Source: Cupriavidus sp. P-10
GTDB lineage: Bacteria > Pseudomonadota > Gammaproteobacteria > Burkholderiales > Burkholderiaceae
Length of the DNA stretch: 64,000 nucleotides
Direction of reading: 5' to 3'
Assembly (NCBI RefSeq): GCF_003402535.2
Contig: NZ_AP025170.1
Span: forward strand, 1,364,001-1,428,000
This document shows, piece by piece, positions 34,704 through 45,481 of the stretch. A model generated the notes under the pieces. That model was not told the origin of the DNA. It was given only the letters and a program-made list of their open reading frames with translations, and did not search any database. Each line of letters begins with the position of its first letter. Within the stretch, counting starts at the first letter, position 1. The position numbers and the translations under genes were made by a program.

Positions 34704-34732
34704 AAAAAAGGCGGCTGGAACTGCCCGCCTTT
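34704..34732 (-). terminator. Orphan minus-strand intrinsic terminator upstream of tRNA-Leu
   Basis: Stem aggcgg/ccgcct closed by a loop of about 10 bases and followed on the minus strand by six T. No minus-strand protein gene ends nearby (the next one upstream, rlmJ, ends about 580 bases away and the VanZ-like gene is on the other strand), so it may end a short untranslated RNA. Confidence 0.55.
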
Positions 34733-34900
34733 CATCGGTCCGCTGCTGCCGGCGCCTGCCGTGGCAGCTTATGCGCCTGCAGCGCAACGAGGCTGCGGAT
34801 TGTAGCGCAAGGCGCCGGGGGAATCCAGCCCTGCCGGCCGTCGATATATATTGTCGGCATTGCCAACGCGTGCCGCCTGGGGCGGCGCGCTCCCCGTCCC

Positions 34901-35272
34901 ATGCTTCCTGGTCTGACTTCCTCTTTGAAGGCGCCGCCGTGGCGTCTGCTGTTCTGGGCCTGTGCCTGCGCCGTGCTGGCCCTGTCGCTGATGCCGCCAT
35001 CCCAGCCGTTGCCAAGCACAGGCTGGGACAAGGGCAACCACCTGCTGGCCTTCGTTGTGCTGGCGCTGCTGGGGCGGCGCGCCTATGGCGGCCACTGGCT
35101 AGCCTTGCTGGTGGTGCTGGTTGCTTATGGCGGCGTGATCGAGTTGCTGCAGGGCATGACCGCCTACCGCGAAGCCGACTGGCTCGACCTGGTGGCGGAC
35201 ACCTGCGGGGTGCTGGCAGGCCTGGCGCTGGACTGGCTGTGGCGCAACCGCGGCCGGCGCTTGCCGCGCTGA
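34901..35272 (+). CDS. VanZ-like family membrane protein
   Basis: 123 residues with four predicted membrane segments (about 14-32, 46-62, 65-85, 95-112). The conserved pattern DKGNHLLAFVVLALL and YGGVIELLQGMTAYREADWLDLVADTCGVLAG is the VanZ family core, with the His and Glu residues of the loops. In Gram-positives VanZ lowers teicoplanin sensitivity; in proteobacteria the role is unknown. No ribosome-binding site is obvious before the ATG. Confidence 0.85.
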   Translation: MLPGLTSSLKAPPWRLLFWACACAVLALSLMPPSQPLPSTGWDKGNHLLAFVVLALLGRRAYGGHWLALLVVLVAYGGVIELLQGMTAYREADWLDLVADTCGVLAGLALDWLWRNRGRRLPR

Positions 35273-35313
35273 TTTGCTCTAGCGGGCGCTAACTGGCGCG
35301 GCGGCGCCTCGCG

Positions 35314-36171
35314 CTACCGCTCTTCGGCTTCCAGCGTGAACTTCGCGCCGTCGTCCTGGCCGAGCAGGCCGACCAGCAGCGGCATCGCCTCCTGCAGCAT
35401 TTCCTTCAGCCGCCACGGCGGGTTGACGATAAACATGCCGCTGCCGTGCAACCCCAGCCCGCCTTCGGCCGGGTGCCTGACCGTCAGCGTCACGTGCAGC
35501 CAGCTCTTGAGCGGCAGGGCCTTCAGCTGCACCGGCAGCTGCAGCGATTCGCGCCGTTGCACCTGCGGATACCAGACCGCGTAGACGCCGGTGGCAAAGC
35601 GCTCCAGGCCATCGCGCACGGTCTGCACGGTGCGGGCGTAGTCCTGCTTGTCTTCGTAGGACGGGTCCACCAGCACCAGCGCGCGCCGCGGCGGCGGCGG
35701 CAGGATCGCCTTGATGCCGCCGAAGCCGTCGCCGTCGTACAGCATCACGCGGCGGCCGGCGCCGCGGAAGTTGTCGCGCAGCACCTGGACTTCGGTGCTG
35801 TGCAGTTCGAACAGGCGCAGCCGGTCGTGCTCGCGCAGCATCTGCCAGGCCAGCCATGGCGAACCAGGATAGTGGCGCAGGTTGCCGTCCTGGTTCAGCG
35901 CCCGGACCTGGTCCAGGTACTCGTCCAGCAGCGGCGGCAGCGCGGTGCCGCTGGCGGCGGCCTGCCACAGGGGCGCAATGCCGGTCTCGAACTCGGCCTT
36001 CTTCTGCGCCCATTCGTGCTCGAGCGCATAGAGCCCGGCGCCGGCGTGGGTGTCGATATACCAGAACGCCTTGTCCTTCTGCGCAAGGTGCTCGAGCAAC
36101 TGCACGACGACGGCATGTTTGAGGACATCGGCATGGTTGCCGGCATGGAAGGCGTGACGATAGCTGAGCAT
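35314..36171 (-). CDS. rlmJ: 23S rRNA (adenine(2030)-N6)-methyltransferase
   Basis: 285 residues. The N-terminus MLSYRHAFHAGNHADVLKHAV is the RlmJ signature, with YIDTHAGAG as the SAM-binding motif and VDPSYEDK as the N6-adenine methyltransferase catalytic motif (the D-P-P-Y type). It methylates one adenine of 23S rRNA. The ATG at 36171 is chosen because the conserved sequence starts there; the frame is open 18 codons further without similarity. Divergent from mnmC with about 140 bases between. Confidence 0.93.
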   Translation of the reverse strand: MLSYRHAFHAGNHADVLKHAVVVQLLEHLAQKDKAFWYIDTHAGAGLYALEHEWAQKKAEFETGIAPLWQAAASGTALPPLLDEYLDQVRALNQDGNLRHYPGSPWLAWQMLREHDRLRLFELHSTEVQVLRDNFRGAGRRVMLYDGDGFGGIKAILPPPPRRALVLVDPSYEDKQDYARTVQTVRDGLERFATGVYAVWYPQVQRRESLQLPVQLKALPLKSWLHVTLTVRHPAEGGLGLHGSGMFIVNPPWRLKEMLQEAMPLLVGLLGQDDGAKFTLEAEER

Positions 36172-36313
36172 GGCGAAGCGGGGCGCCGCTGAGGCGCAAG
36201 ATCGGGAGCAGGGCGGCGTGGCCACTGCGGGGAAGGCCGCTATGCTACCATCCGCGGCGAGTCGCCCCCTCCCATGTCCGGCACGTCCGCCCGGGCCCTA
36301 GTATCCGTATCCC

Positions 36314-38287
36314 ATGCCGCGCGCACTCGAGCCCGCCGAGCCCATCCTGTCTGCCGAAGGCACCCCGTACTCACCCCGCTACGACGACGTCTACCACAGC
36401 ACCGAAGGCGGGCTGGCGCAGGCCGCCCACGTCTTCCTCGGCGGCAACGGCCTGCCGCAGGCGTGGGCCGGGCAGCGCCAGTTCGTCATCGTCGAGACCG
36501 GCTTCGGCCAGGGGCTGAATTTCCTGGCAACCTGGCAGGCGTGGCGCGACGATCCCCAGCGCTGCGGCACGCTGCATTTCGTCTCGATCGAGAAGCATCC
36601 CTTCACGCGCGAGGGCCTGGCCCGGTTGCACGCCGGCCTGGACGGCCTGGAGCCCCTGGCGCAGGCGCTGCAGGCGCAATGGCCCGATGCCTTGCCTGGC
36701 CTGCACCGGCTGGCATTCGACGGCGGGCAAGTGGTGCTGACGCTGGCGCTGGGTGACGCCGAGCAATTGCTGCCGAAGCTGGCGGTGGGTGCCGATGCCT
36801 TCTACCTCGACGGCTTTTCGCCGGCGCGCAATGCGGACATGTGGTCGCCGCCGGTGTTCCGGGGGCTGGCGCGGCTGGCCCGGCCGGGCGCGACGCTGGC
36901 TACCTACACCGCCGCGGGGTTCGTACGGCGAGGGCTGAAGGAGGTCGGGTTCGAAGTCAGCAAGGCGCCGGGCTTCGGCGGCAAGCGCGACATGACGGTC
37001 GCGCGCTTCCGGCCGCTGTGGAAGTTGCGCCGCCATGCGCCGCCGCCGGCGGCGCAGTGGCCCGATCGGCATGCCATCGTGATCGGTGCCGGTCTGGCCG
37101 GTTGCGCCGTGACCGAGCGCCTGGCCGCGCGCGGCTGGCGCATTACGCTGTTCGATGGCCACGACGGCCCCGCGCGGCAGACCTCGGCGCACCGCGCGGC
37201 GGCCATGCATGCCCATTTGTCCGCCGACGACAGCCTGCTGTCGCGCCTTTCGCGCGCCGGCAACCTGTACGCACTGCGCGCCTGGGGCGCGTTGTGCGAG
37301 GCCGGGCATCCGGTCAACTGGCACGGCTGCGGCGTGCTGCAGATCGGCGAGGACGAGGCCGAAGGCGAGGCCCAGCGCACCGCGCTGGTGGCCATGGGAT
37401 TGCCGGAATCGTTCGTGCGCTGGATGAGCGCGGAGGAGGCAGCGTCTGCCCACCGTGCCGGCGTGCCGCGGGGAGGGCTGTGGTTTCCCGCCGGCGGCTG
37501 GGTGGCGCCGCCCGACATCTGCATGGCGCAGCTGGCCCGTGCCGGCGACGCGGTCACCGCGCGCTTCGGTTGCCGCGTGGCAAGCATCGCGCGCGAAGAT
37601 GACCAGTGGCACGCGCTGGACGCTGACGGCGCCGTACTGGCGTCGGCGCCGGTGCTGGTGCTGGCCAATGCGCACGAGGCGCAGCAACTGCTGCCGCAAC
37701 AGCACTGGACCATGCGGCGCGTGCGCGGCCAGCTCACCACGCTGCCGGCAGCGCAGGCCGATGCGATCGGCCGCTGGCCGGACTGCGTGGTAACGGGCGC
37801 CGGCTACCTGCTGCCGCGTGCCGCGGACGGCACAGGCCGTGTCGGGTCCAGCTACGACCCTGACGAAGGGCCACTGGCCGAGCGTCCGGAAGTGCATGCG
37901 GCAAACCTTGCACGCCTGGCTGGTCTGCTGCCGCGGCAGTCTGGCGCGGTGGCCGGTATCGATCCCGCCACGCTGACGGGCTATGTCGGCGTGCGCACGG
38001 TTACGCACAACCGGCTGCCGCTGATCGGGCAGGTCGCCGACGAGGCGGCCGCGCGTGCACACGCGAATGCGTTGCGCGGCGCGCACCTGCGCGACCTGCC
38101 ACGTGTCCCAGGCCTGTACGCAGCCCTTGCCTATGGGTCGCGCGGCCTCACCTGGGCAGCACTGGGGGCCGAGCTGCTGGCCAGCCAGATCGAAGGCGAG
38201 CCATTGCCGCTCGAGGTCGACCTGGCCGATGCCATCGATCCGGCACGCCTGCTGCTGCGCGCGCTGCGCCACGGCCAGGTGGGCTAG
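36314..38287 (+). CDS. mnmC: Bifunctional tRNA (mnm5s2U34) biosynthesis protein
   Basis: 657 residues, the expected fusion length. The N-terminal methyltransferase domain (about 1-240) has [21 protein letters not shown] and [17 protein letters not shown]; the C-terminal FAD oxidoreductase (from about 255) starts with [22 protein letters not shown] and ends with the [17 protein letters not shown] segment. It converts cmnm5U34 to nm5U34 and then mnm5U34 in the wobble position of several tRNAs. Adjacent to rlmJ, another RNA-modifying enzyme. Confidence 0.95.
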   Translation: MPRALEPAEPILSAEGTPYSPRYDDVYHSTEGGLAQAAHVFLGGNGLPQAWAGQRQFVIVETGFGQGLNFLATWQAWRDDPQRCGTLHFVSIEKHPFTREGLARLHAGLDGLEPLAQALQAQWPDALPGLHRLAFDGGQVVLTLALGDAEQLLPKLAVGADAFYLDGFSPARNADMWSPPVFRGLARLARPGATLATYTAAGFVRRGLKEVGFEVSKAPGFGGKRDMTVARFRPLWKLRRHAPPPAAQWPDRHAIVIGAGLAGCAVTERLAARGWRITLFDGHDGPARQTSAHRAAAMHAHLSADDSLLSRLSRAGNLYALRAWGALCEAGHPVNWHGCGVLQIGEDEAEGEAQRTALVAMGLPESFVRWMSAEEAASAHRAGVPRGGLWFPAGGWVAPPDICMAQLARAGDAVTARFGCRVASIAREDDQWHALDADGAVLASAPVLVLANAHEAQQLLPQQHWTMRRVRGQLTTLPAAQADAIGRWPDCVVTGAGYLLPRAADGTGRVGSSYDPDEGPLAERPEVHAANLARLAGLLPRQSGAVAGIDPATLTGYVGVRTVTHNRLPLIGQVADEAAARAHANALRGAHLRDLPRVPGLYAALAYGSRGLTWAALGAELLASQIEGEPLPLEVDLADAIDPARLLLRALRHGQVG

Positions 38288-38357
38288 CGGCGAAGGTGCC
38301 GGAAAGCAGTTCCTGGCCCGCTTCAGGGTAAAAACTGCCGGAACCGAACCGAAACCG

Positions 38358-38366
38358 TGCGATAAT
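38358..38366 (+). promoter_or_regulatory. Candidate extended -10 promoter for tig
   Basis: tgcgataat matches an extended -10 element (TGnTATAAT, one mismatch). It lies about 130 bases upstream of the tig start in the only AT-containing part of the 211-base gap. No clear -35 is seen. Confidence 0.4.
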
Positions 38367-38498
38367 CCTCGTTTTCCGTTTGCGCGGAGCCCTCCGTGCG
38401 CCGTCGCGCCGCGTCGGCCCCAGGCAGTGCTGCAAATGGCGCAGCGCAAGCGGTAGCGCCAACGAACACAACTACATTTCTGGATTGGATCTACGACC

Positions 38499-39854
38499 AT
38501 GTCGAACGTGATTGAGAACCTCGGCAAGCTGGACCGCAAGGTGACCCTGGCCATCCCCAAGGCCGAAGTGGAGAAGGAAAAGCAGGAGCGCCTGGTTCGC
38601 CTGTCGAAGACCGTGAAGATGTCGGGCTTCCGTCCGGGCAAGGTGCCGATGAAGATGGTCGAGAAGCAATACGGCCAGCAAGTCGAGTTCGAAGTGCGCT
38701 TCGACAAGGCCGCGCGCAAGTTCTTCGACCTCACCAAGGAGCAGGACGTCAAGGTTGCCGGCCAGCCCAAGTTCGAGATCAAGACTGAAGGCGTGGACGC
38801 TGACCAGGTCGCGTTCGATGCCACCTTCGAGGTGTACCCGGAAGTGAAGATCGGCGACCTGGCGGCTGCCGAAGTCACCCGTACCGGCACCGAGATCACC
38901 GACGCCGAAGTCGACAAGACCGTCGACATCCTGCGCAAGCAGCGCGTGCATTACCACACCCGCGGCGAAGCCGGCGAGCACGGCGACGGCGGTGCCGACG
39001 TCGCGGCCCAGAATGGCGACCGCGTGACGCTGGACTTCGTCGGCAAGATCGACGGTGAAGAGTTCGCCGGCGGCAAGGCCGAGGACTTCCCGTTCGTGCT
39101 GGGCGAAGGCCGCATGCTGCCCGAGTTCGAGCAAGCCGCGCTGGGCCTGAAGGTCGGCGAGAGCAAGACCTTCCCGCTGGCATTCCCGGAGGACTACCAC
39201 GGCAAGGAAGTGGCCGGCAAGACTGCCGAGTTCACCGTGACGCTGAAGAAGATCGAGTGGGCCCACCTGCCGGAAGTCAACGAAGCCTTCGCCAAGTCGC
39301 TGGGCATCGCCGACGGCAGCGTTGAGAAAATGCGCGCCGACATCCGCGAGAACCTGGAGCGCGAAGTCAAGCGCCGCACGCATTCCATGCTGAAGGACCA
39401 GGTCATGGAAGCCCTGCTGAAGGCGAGCGAGCTGGAAGTGCCCAAGGCCCTGATCGAGCAGGACCAGGAACGCCTGGTCGAGATGGCCCGCCGCGACCTG
39501 GAACAGCGTGGCATGCCTAACGCCAAGGACATGCCGATCCCGGCCGAAATGTTCACGCAGCAGGCTGAGCGCCGCGTCAAGCTGGGCCTGATCCTGGCCG
39601 AGATCGTCAAGGCCAATGGCCTGGAAGCCAAGGCCGACCAGATCAAGGCTGAGATCGAAGATTTCGCCAAGAGCTACGAAGACCCGAAGGAAGTGATGCG
39701 CTGGTACTACGGCGACCAGCAGCGCCTTGCCGAAATGGAAGCCTACGTGCTCGAAAACAACGTGGTAAATTTCGTGTGCGACAAGGCCAAGGTCACCGAC
39801 AAGAAGGTGTCCTTCGAGGAACTCACCGCCGAAGGCAACCAGCAGCAAGCCTGA
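38499..39854 (+). CDS. tig: Trigger factor
   Basis: 451 residues. The N-terminal ribosome-binding domain carries [18 protein letters not shown], the trigger factor signature that docks at ribosomal protein L23. The FKBP-like prolyl isomerase domain (about 165-250) includes [17 protein letters not shown], and the helical chaperone arms follow. It binds nascent chains at the ribosome exit. First gene of the classical tig-clpP-clpX-lon order. Confidence 0.97.
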   Translation: MSNVIENLGKLDRKVTLAIPKAEVEKEKQERLVRLSKTVKMSGFRPGKVPMKMVEKQYGQQVEFEVRFDKAARKFFDLTKEQDVKVAGQPKFEIKTEGVDADQVAFDATFEVYPEVKIGDLAAAEVTRTGTEITDAEVDKTVDILRKQRVHYHTRGEAGEHGDGGADVAAQNGDRVTLDFVGKIDGEEFAGGKAEDFPFVLGEGRMLPEFEQAALGLKVGESKTFPLAFPEDYHGKEVAGKTAEFTVTLKKIEWAHLPEVNEAFAKSLGIADGSVEKMRADIRENLEREVKRRTHSMLKDQVMEALLKASELEVPKALIEQDQERLVEMARRDLEQRGMPNAKDMPIPAEMFTQQAERRVKLGLILAEIVKANGLEAKADQIKAEIEDFAKSYEDPKEVMRWYYGDQQRLAEMEAYVLENNVVNFVCDKAKVTDKKVSFEELTAEGNQQQA

Positions 39855-39966
39855 GGTCGGGGATAACCCGCAAGCCCGCTTTCTTCGGCGCCAAGGCGCG
39901 GGGGAGCGGGCCGGTGTCCCGAGTGACTGATTGCCTTGCGATCCGATGAATCCATGGAGAACCTGC

Positions 39967-40617
39967 ATGACCCGCAATGATTTGCTTGACCGTCTCGCCA
40001 CCACGCAGGCTTCGGCACTGGAAACCCAGGGCCTGGGGCTGGTGCCGATGGTCGTCGAGCAGTCCGGCCGGGGCGAGCGCGCCTATGACATCTATTCGCG
40101 CCTGCTGAAGGAGCGTGTGGTGTTTATGGTGGGCGAGGTCAACGACCAGACCGCCAACCTGGTGGTGGCGCAGCTGCTGTTCCTGGAGAGCGAAAACCCC
40201 GACAAGGACGTGTCGCTCTATATCAACTCGCCGGGCGGTTCCGTGTCGGCGGGGCTGGCGATCTACGACACCATGCAGTTCATCAAGCCCGACGTGTCCA
40301 CGCTCTGCATGGGCATGGCGGCAAGCATGGGTGCCTTCCTGCTGGCGGCTGGTGCGAAAGGCAAGCGGTTCGCGCTGCCGAACTCGCGCATCATGATCCA
40401 CCAGCCGCTGGGCGGCGCGCGCGGCCAGGCCTCGGATATCGAGATCCAGGCGCGCGAGATCCTGTACCTGCGCGAGCGGCTGAACAGCATCCTGTCGGAA
40501 GTGACCGGCCAGCCGGTCGAGAAGATTGCGCGCGATACCGATCGCGACAACTTCATGAGCGGCGACCAGGCAGTGGACTACGGCCTGGTGGACAAGGTCA
40601 TTGCCCGCCGCGGCTGA
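39967..40617 (+). CDS. clpP: ATP-dependent Clp protease proteolytic subunit
   Basis: 216 residues. The catalytic serine is Ser120 in [10 protein letters not shown] and the histidine is His145 in [10 protein letters not shown], with the acidic residue in the RDTDRDNF segment; [12 protein letters not shown] is the usual substrate-strand motif. The ATG at 39967 has a GGAGA site 6-7 bases upstream; upstream ATGs lack one. It assembles as a 14-mer that degrades proteins fed by ClpX, encoded next. Confidence 0.97.
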   Translation: MTRNDLLDRLATTQASALETQGLGLVPMVVEQSGRGERAYDIYSRLLKERVVFMVGEVNDQTANLVVAQLLFLESENPDKDVSLYINSPGGSVSAGLAIYDTMQFIKPDVSTLCMGMAASMGAFLLAAGAKGKRFALPNSRIMIHQPLGGARGQASDIEIQAREILYLRERLNSILSEVTGQPVEKIARDTDRDNFMSGDQAVDYGLVDKVIARRG

Positions 40618-40711
40618 TGCCACTGGCCGCCGTTGTGGTAGCCGGGCAACCCGCATTGCGCGGGACGTCCCGGCGCGGCAGCGTTGCACCAAATGGCGAA
40701 GGCTACACCGG

Positions 40712-40736
40712 AACGAGGCCTTGTGCCTCGTTTTTT
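40712..40736 (+). terminator. Intrinsic terminator after clpP
   Basis: Perfect 8-bp stem (aacgaggc, 40712-40719, with gcctcgtt, 40725-40732; loop cttgt) followed by six T in total. It separates clpP from clpX, so clpX likely has its own promoter within 40737-40863. Confidence 0.8.
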
Positions 40737-40863
40737 GCTTTTGCCCCACAGCCGGGGGAGAGCGCCGGTGAGGCCAATTGTTTTGGCGTATGATGCGTTT
40801 AAAGCGTATCGCCGGGGAGCCTTTCGCCCCGCGGTGTGCGCAATGCAAAAGTGACTGATTCCT

Positions 40864-42141
<1,278 letters not shown>

Positions 42142-42196
42142 CGCGAGGGCTGCCATCGGTGGTAAGTGGTTGGAACCACACCGGCAGCCAGGCGAG

Positions 42197-42230
42197 AAAG
42201 CCGTTCGCGTAGAAGCGAGCGGCTTTTTTT
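42197..42230 (+). terminator. Intrinsic terminator after clpX
   Basis: Stem aaagccgttcgc (42197-42208) with gcgagcggcttt (from 42215), one G-U pair, loop gtagaa, followed by a T-run through 42230. It isolates clpX from lon. Confidence 0.85.
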
Positions 42231-42396
42231 GTTTATTTCCACCGACGAGAAGGAGGAAACGCGGGTATGCTGTTTCAGAGGGGCCTGCAAGTGCAGGAAG
42301 CGGCATCTTCCTGTCTTGGTGAATCGATTGGCACGTATCTTGTAATCGACTCAGGCGGCCCAACTTACGCCTTAAATGACTGACTTGGGGAAAATG

Positions 42397-44808
42397 ATGT
42401 CCGGAACACAACTCCTCCCGGCCGAGCCGATTCGCCTCCCACTGTTGCCGCTGCGCGACGTGGTGGTGTTTCCGCACATGGTGATCCCGCTGTTCGTGGG
42501 ACGCCCGAAGTCCATCAAGGCGCTTGAGACTGCGATGGAGGCGGGCAAGAGCATCATGCTCGTAGCCCAGAAGACGGCGGCCAAGGACGAGCCGACCGCC
42601 GACGACCTGTACGAGGTCGGCTGCATCGCCAATATCCTGCAAATGCTGAAGCTGCCCGACGGTACCGTGAAGGTGCTGGTCGAGGGTACCCAGCGTGCCA
42701 ATATCCGCGAGGTGAGCGAGGACGATTCGCACTTCATGTGCGAAGCCGTGCCCGTGCCGCCCGCACCTGGCGAAAGCGCCGAGACCGAGGCCCTGCGCCG
42801 CGCGATCGTGTCGCAGTTCGACCAGTACGTAAAGCTCAACAAGAAGATCCCGCCGGAGATCCTGACCTCGCTGTCGGGCATCGACGAGGCAGGCCGCCTG
42901 GCCGACACCATCGCCGCGCACCTGCCGATCAAGCTCGAGCAGAAGCAGAAGATCCTGGAGATGGTCAATGTGACCGAGCGCCTGGAAAGCCTGCTGTCGC
43001 AGCTCGAGGGCGAGATCGACATCCTGCAGGTTGAAAAGCGCATCCGTGGCCGCGTCAAGCGCCAGATGGAGAAGAGCCAGCGCGAGTACTACCTGAACGA
43101 GCAGGTCAAGGCCATCCAGAAGGAACTGGGCGAGGGCGAAGAAGGCGCCGACCTGGAAGAGCTCGACAAGCGCATCAAGGCGGCGCGCATGCCGAAGGAA
43201 GCCAAGAAGAAGGCCGACGCCGAATTCAAGAAGCTCAAGCTGATGTCGCCGATGTCGGCCGAAGCCACTGTCGTGCGCAACTACATCGACACGCTGGTGA
43301 ACCTGCCGTGGCGCAAGAAGAGCAAGGTCAACAACGACCTGGCCAACGCCGAGCGCGTGCTGGATGAAGACCACTACGGCCTGGAGAAGGTCAAGGAACG
43401 CATTCTCGAGTACCTCGCGGTGCAACAGCGCGTGGACAAGGTGAAGGCGCCGATCCTGTGCCTGGTCGGGCCTCCCGGCGTGGGCAAGACCTCGCTCGGC
43501 CAGTCAGTGGCGCGCGCGACGAACCGCAAGTTCGTGCGCATGGCACTCGGTGGCGTGCGTGACGAGGCCGAGATCCGCGGCCACCGCCGTACCTACATCG
43601 GTTCGATGCCGGGCAAGATCCTGCAGAGCCTGTCCAAGGTCGGCGTGCGCAATCCGCTCTTCCTGCTCGATGAAATCGACAAGATGGGCATGGATTTCCG
43701 CGGCGATCCGTCGTCGGCGCTGCTCGAGGTGCTGGACCCGGAACAGAACCACACGTTCCAGGACCACTATATCGAGGTGGACTTTGACCTGTCCGACGTG
43801 ATGTTCGTGGCGACGTCGAACTCGCTGAACATCCCGCCGCCGCTGCTCGACCGTATGGAAGTGATCCGCCTGTCGGGTTACACCGAGGACGAGAAGGTCA
43901 ATATCGCCCAGCGCTACCTGCTGCCCAAGCAGATCAAGAACAATGGTCTGAAGGCAGGCGAGATCGAGGTCGCAGAAGATGCGATCCGCGACATCATCCG
44001 CTACTACACGCGTGAAGCAGGCGTTCGTTCGCTGGAACGCGAGGTGTCCAAGATCGCCCGCAAGGTGGTCAAGCTGCTGCTGCTGAAGAAGGAGTCGGGC
44101 ACGATCAAGGTCGATTCCGAGAACCTGGATAAATTCCTGGGCGTGCGCAAGTACGACTTCGGCCTGGCCGGCAAGGAAAACCAGGTTGGCCAGGTGACCG
44201 GGCTGGCGTGGACCGAGGTGGGTGGCGACCTGCTGACCATCGAAGCCGCGATCATGCCGGGCAAGGGCAACATCACCCGCACCGGTTCGCTGGGCGATGT
44301 GATGAAGGAGTCGGTCGAGGCCGCGCGTTCGGTGGTGCGTTCGCGGGCACGTCGCCTGGGTATCACGGATGAGATGTTCGAGAAGCGCGACATCCACATC
44401 CACGTGCCCGAAGGCGCCACGCCCAAGGACGGCCCTTCGGCAGGCGGTGCCATGACCACGGCGCTGGTGTCGGTGCTGACCGGCATCCCGGTGCGCGCGG
44501 ATGTCGCCATGACCGGCGAGATCACGCTGCGCGGCGAGGTGCTGCCGATTGGCGGCCTGAAGGAGAAGCTGCTGGCGGCCCACCGTGGCGGCATCAAGCT
44601 GGTGCTGATCCCGGAGGAAAACGTCAAGGATCTGGCCGAGATCCCCGACAACGTGAAGAACGCCATCGAGATCGTGCCGGTCCGCTGGATCGACAAGGTG
44701 CTGGAACTGGCGCTCGAGCGCAAGCCCGAGCCGTTGCCGGAAGACGATGCCAAGCCCGCTGACGTGGCGGACAAGGCTGCGGCCAAGGTGGAGCGCTTGC
44801 ACCACTGA
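42397..44808 (+). CDS. lon: ATP-dependent protease Lon
   Basis: 803 residues. Order of domains: N-terminal substrate domain with [18 protein letters not shown]+ module with Walker A GPPGVGKT and [14 protein letters not shown]; proteolytic domain with the catalytic dyad Ser681 ([11 protein letters not shown]) and Lys724 ([10 protein letters not shown]). Degrades misfolded and some regulatory proteins in the cytosol. The start is chosen at 42397 because a ggggaaa site fits it; ATGs at 42376 and 42394 also exist. Confidence 0.96.
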   Translation: MSGTQLLPAEPIRLPLLPLRDVVVFPHMVIPLFVGRPKSIKALETAMEAGKSIMLVAQKTAAKDEPTADDLYEVGCIANILQMLKLPDGTVKVLVEGTQRANIREVSEDDSHFMCEAVPVPPAPGESAETEALRRAIVSQFDQYVKLNKKIPPEILTSLSGIDEAGRLADTIAAHLPIKLEQKQKILEMVNVTERLESLLSQLEGEIDILQVEKRIRGRVKRQMEKSQREYYLNEQVKAIQKELGEGEEGADLEELDKRIKAARMPKEAKKKADAEFKKLKLMSPMSAEATVVRNYIDTLVNLPWRKKSKVNNDLANAERVLDEDHYGLEKVKERILEYLAVQQRVDKVKAPILCLVGPPGVGKTSLGQSVARATNRKFVRMALGGVRDEAEIRGHRRTYIGSMPGKILQSLSKVGVRNPLFLLDEIDKMGMDFRGDPSSALLEVLDPEQNHTFQDHYIEVDFDLSDVMFVATSNSLNIPPPLLDRMEVIRLSGYTEDEKVNIAQRYLLPKQIKNNGLKAGEIEVAEDAIRDIIRYYTREAGVRSLEREVSKIARKVVKLLLLKKESGTIKVDSENLDKFLGVRKYDFGLAGKENQVGQVTGLAWTEVGGDLLTIEAAIMPGKGNITRTGSLGDVMKESVEAARSVVRSRARRLGITDEMFEKRDIHIHVPEGATPKDGPSAGGAMTTALVSVLTGIPVRADVAMTGEITLRGEVLPIGGLKEKLLAAHRGGIKLVLIPEENVKDLAEIPDNVKNAIEIVPVRWIDKVLELALERKPEPLPEDDAKPADVADKAAAKVERLHH

Positions 44809-44826
44809 TCCGGGCAGAGTGAAATG

Positions 44827-44863
44827 AACGCCGCGGGGCAGCGATGCCCGGCGGCGTTTTTTT
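44827..44863 (+). terminator. Intrinsic terminator after lon
   Basis: Stem aacgccgc/gcggcgtt (44827-44834 with 44851-44858) with an inner gggca/tgccc stem, followed by seven T (44857-44863). Confidence 0.9.
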
Positions 44864-44875
44864 ATGCGCACGGCC

Positions 44876-44904
44876 TTGGCAAACTGAAATCCCCTGTATT
44901 ACAC
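44876..44904 (+). promoter_or_regulatory. Candidate promoter of the tRNA-Val/tRNA-Asp unit
   Basis: TTGGCA (44876-44881) matches a -35 element closely; 17 bases downstream lies ttacac (44899-44904), a weaker -10. It is the best match in the lon-tRNA gap. Confidence 0.4.
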
Positions 44905-44991
44905 TTGCGCCCTCGCAACGCAAACCACGGCAACTGCCGCGAGGTGCGAAGCGAAAGCAACCTGCAGGCAGCCTGCCTGCGATGGTCGAGC

Positions 44992-45067
44992 GGGTGCTTA
45001 GCTCAGTTGGTAGAGCGGCGCCCTTACAAGGCGTAGGTCGGGGGTTCGAGCCCCTCAGCACCCACCA
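44992..45067 (+). tRNA. tRNA-Val (anticodon UAC)
   Basis: 76 bases with encoded CCA. Acceptor stem GGGTGCT/AGCACCC, D-arm TAGCTCAGTTGGTAGAGC, anticodon loop containing TTACAAG (anticodon TAC) and T-loop GGTTCGAGCC. 50 bases upstream of tRNA-Asp. Confidence 0.97.
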
Positions 45068-45117
45068 CGCTCCCCATCGCAAGCGCGGCAAACATGCGGC
45101 AGGAAGCAACCGACAAA

Positions 45118-45194
45118 GGAGTGGTAGTTCAGTCGGTTAGAATACCGGCCTGTCACGCCGGGGGTCGCGGGTTCGAGTCCCGTCCACTCCGCCA
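45118..45194 (+). tRNA. tRNA-Asp (anticodon GUC)
   Basis: 77 bases with encoded CCA. Acceptor stem GGAGTGG/CCACTCC, D-arm TAGTTCAGTCGGTTAGAATA, anticodon loop CTGTCAC (anticodon GTC), T-arm GGGTTCGAGTCCC. It is followed by a terminator and by a partial duplication of its own 3' end. Confidence 0.97.
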
Positions 45195-45202
45195 GTTTTA
45201 TG

Positions 45203-45229
45203 AAACGCCCGCTTTAGCGGGCGTTTTTC
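45203..45229 (+). terminator. Intrinsic terminator after tRNA-Asp
   Basis: Perfect 10-bp stem aaacgcccgc/gcgggcgttt with loop ttta, then a T-run. Ends the tRNA-Val/tRNA-Asp transcript. Confidence 0.85.
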
Positions 45230-45236
45230 ATTTTGC

Positions 45237-45342
45237 GGAGTGGAGGAAGCCGCCTGCGCGGCTTCCGGCGGGAATCGAAGGGCTGCGCTTGCAAGCGCAG
45301 CCGCGGCCCGCGGGATGTGGGCGAGTCCCGTCCACTCCGCCA
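45237..45342 (+). pseudogene. tRNA-Asp-like remnant
   Basis: Begins with GGAGTGGA, matching the tRNA-Asp 5' end, and ends with the duplicated GAGTCCCGTCCACTCC plus GCCA, so a full acceptor stem GGAGTGG/CCACTCC can form. The middle (D and anticodon arms) is replaced by a gaagccg/cggcttc hairpin and a perfect ggctgcgctt/aagcgcagcc hairpin. No anticodon arm is visible, so it cannot be a working tRNA. Confidence 0.55.
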
Positions 45343-45350
45343 GTTTTATG

Positions 45351-45377
45351 AAACGCCCGCTTTGGCGGGCGTTTTTC
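45351..45377 (+). terminator. Second copy of the tRNA-Asp terminator
   Basis: Same 10-bp stem as 45203-45229 with a changed loop (tttg), duplicated with the tRNA 3' end. It also lies upstream of ppiD. Confidence 0.8.
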
Positions 45378-45430
45378 ATTTCTGCCGCAAGTTTCCCGCC
45401 CTGCACAAAAGGGCTGCCCCCACCGGCTCC

Positions 45431-45439
45431 TGCTAGAAT
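45431..45439 (+). promoter_or_regulatory. Candidate extended -10 promoter for ppiD
   Basis: tgctagaat is an extended -10 element (TGnTAGAAT), about 43 bases before the ppiD start and after the duplicated terminator. The -35 is weak. Confidence 0.4.
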
Positions 45440-45481
45440 CGCGGAGTTTGTCTTTCGTGCCAATCCACTACCCGAATCCGC

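Larger units (their letters stand above)
45174..45381. repeat. 60-bp direct repeat of the tRNA-Asp 3' end plus terminator
   Basis: Bases 45174-45233 (T-arm 3' part, acceptor stem, CCA, and the terminator) are repeated at 45322-45381 with a single mismatch, 148 bases apart. The segment between contains two GC-rich hairpins. Such tRNA 3'-end duplications are typical footprints of site-specific integration or of a tandem tRNA duplication that decayed. Confidence 0.85.

Noticed and set aside
36371..38938. Open frame of 855 codons opposite mnmC and the tig start
   Set aside because: Crosses a gene boundary and has no recognisable motif.
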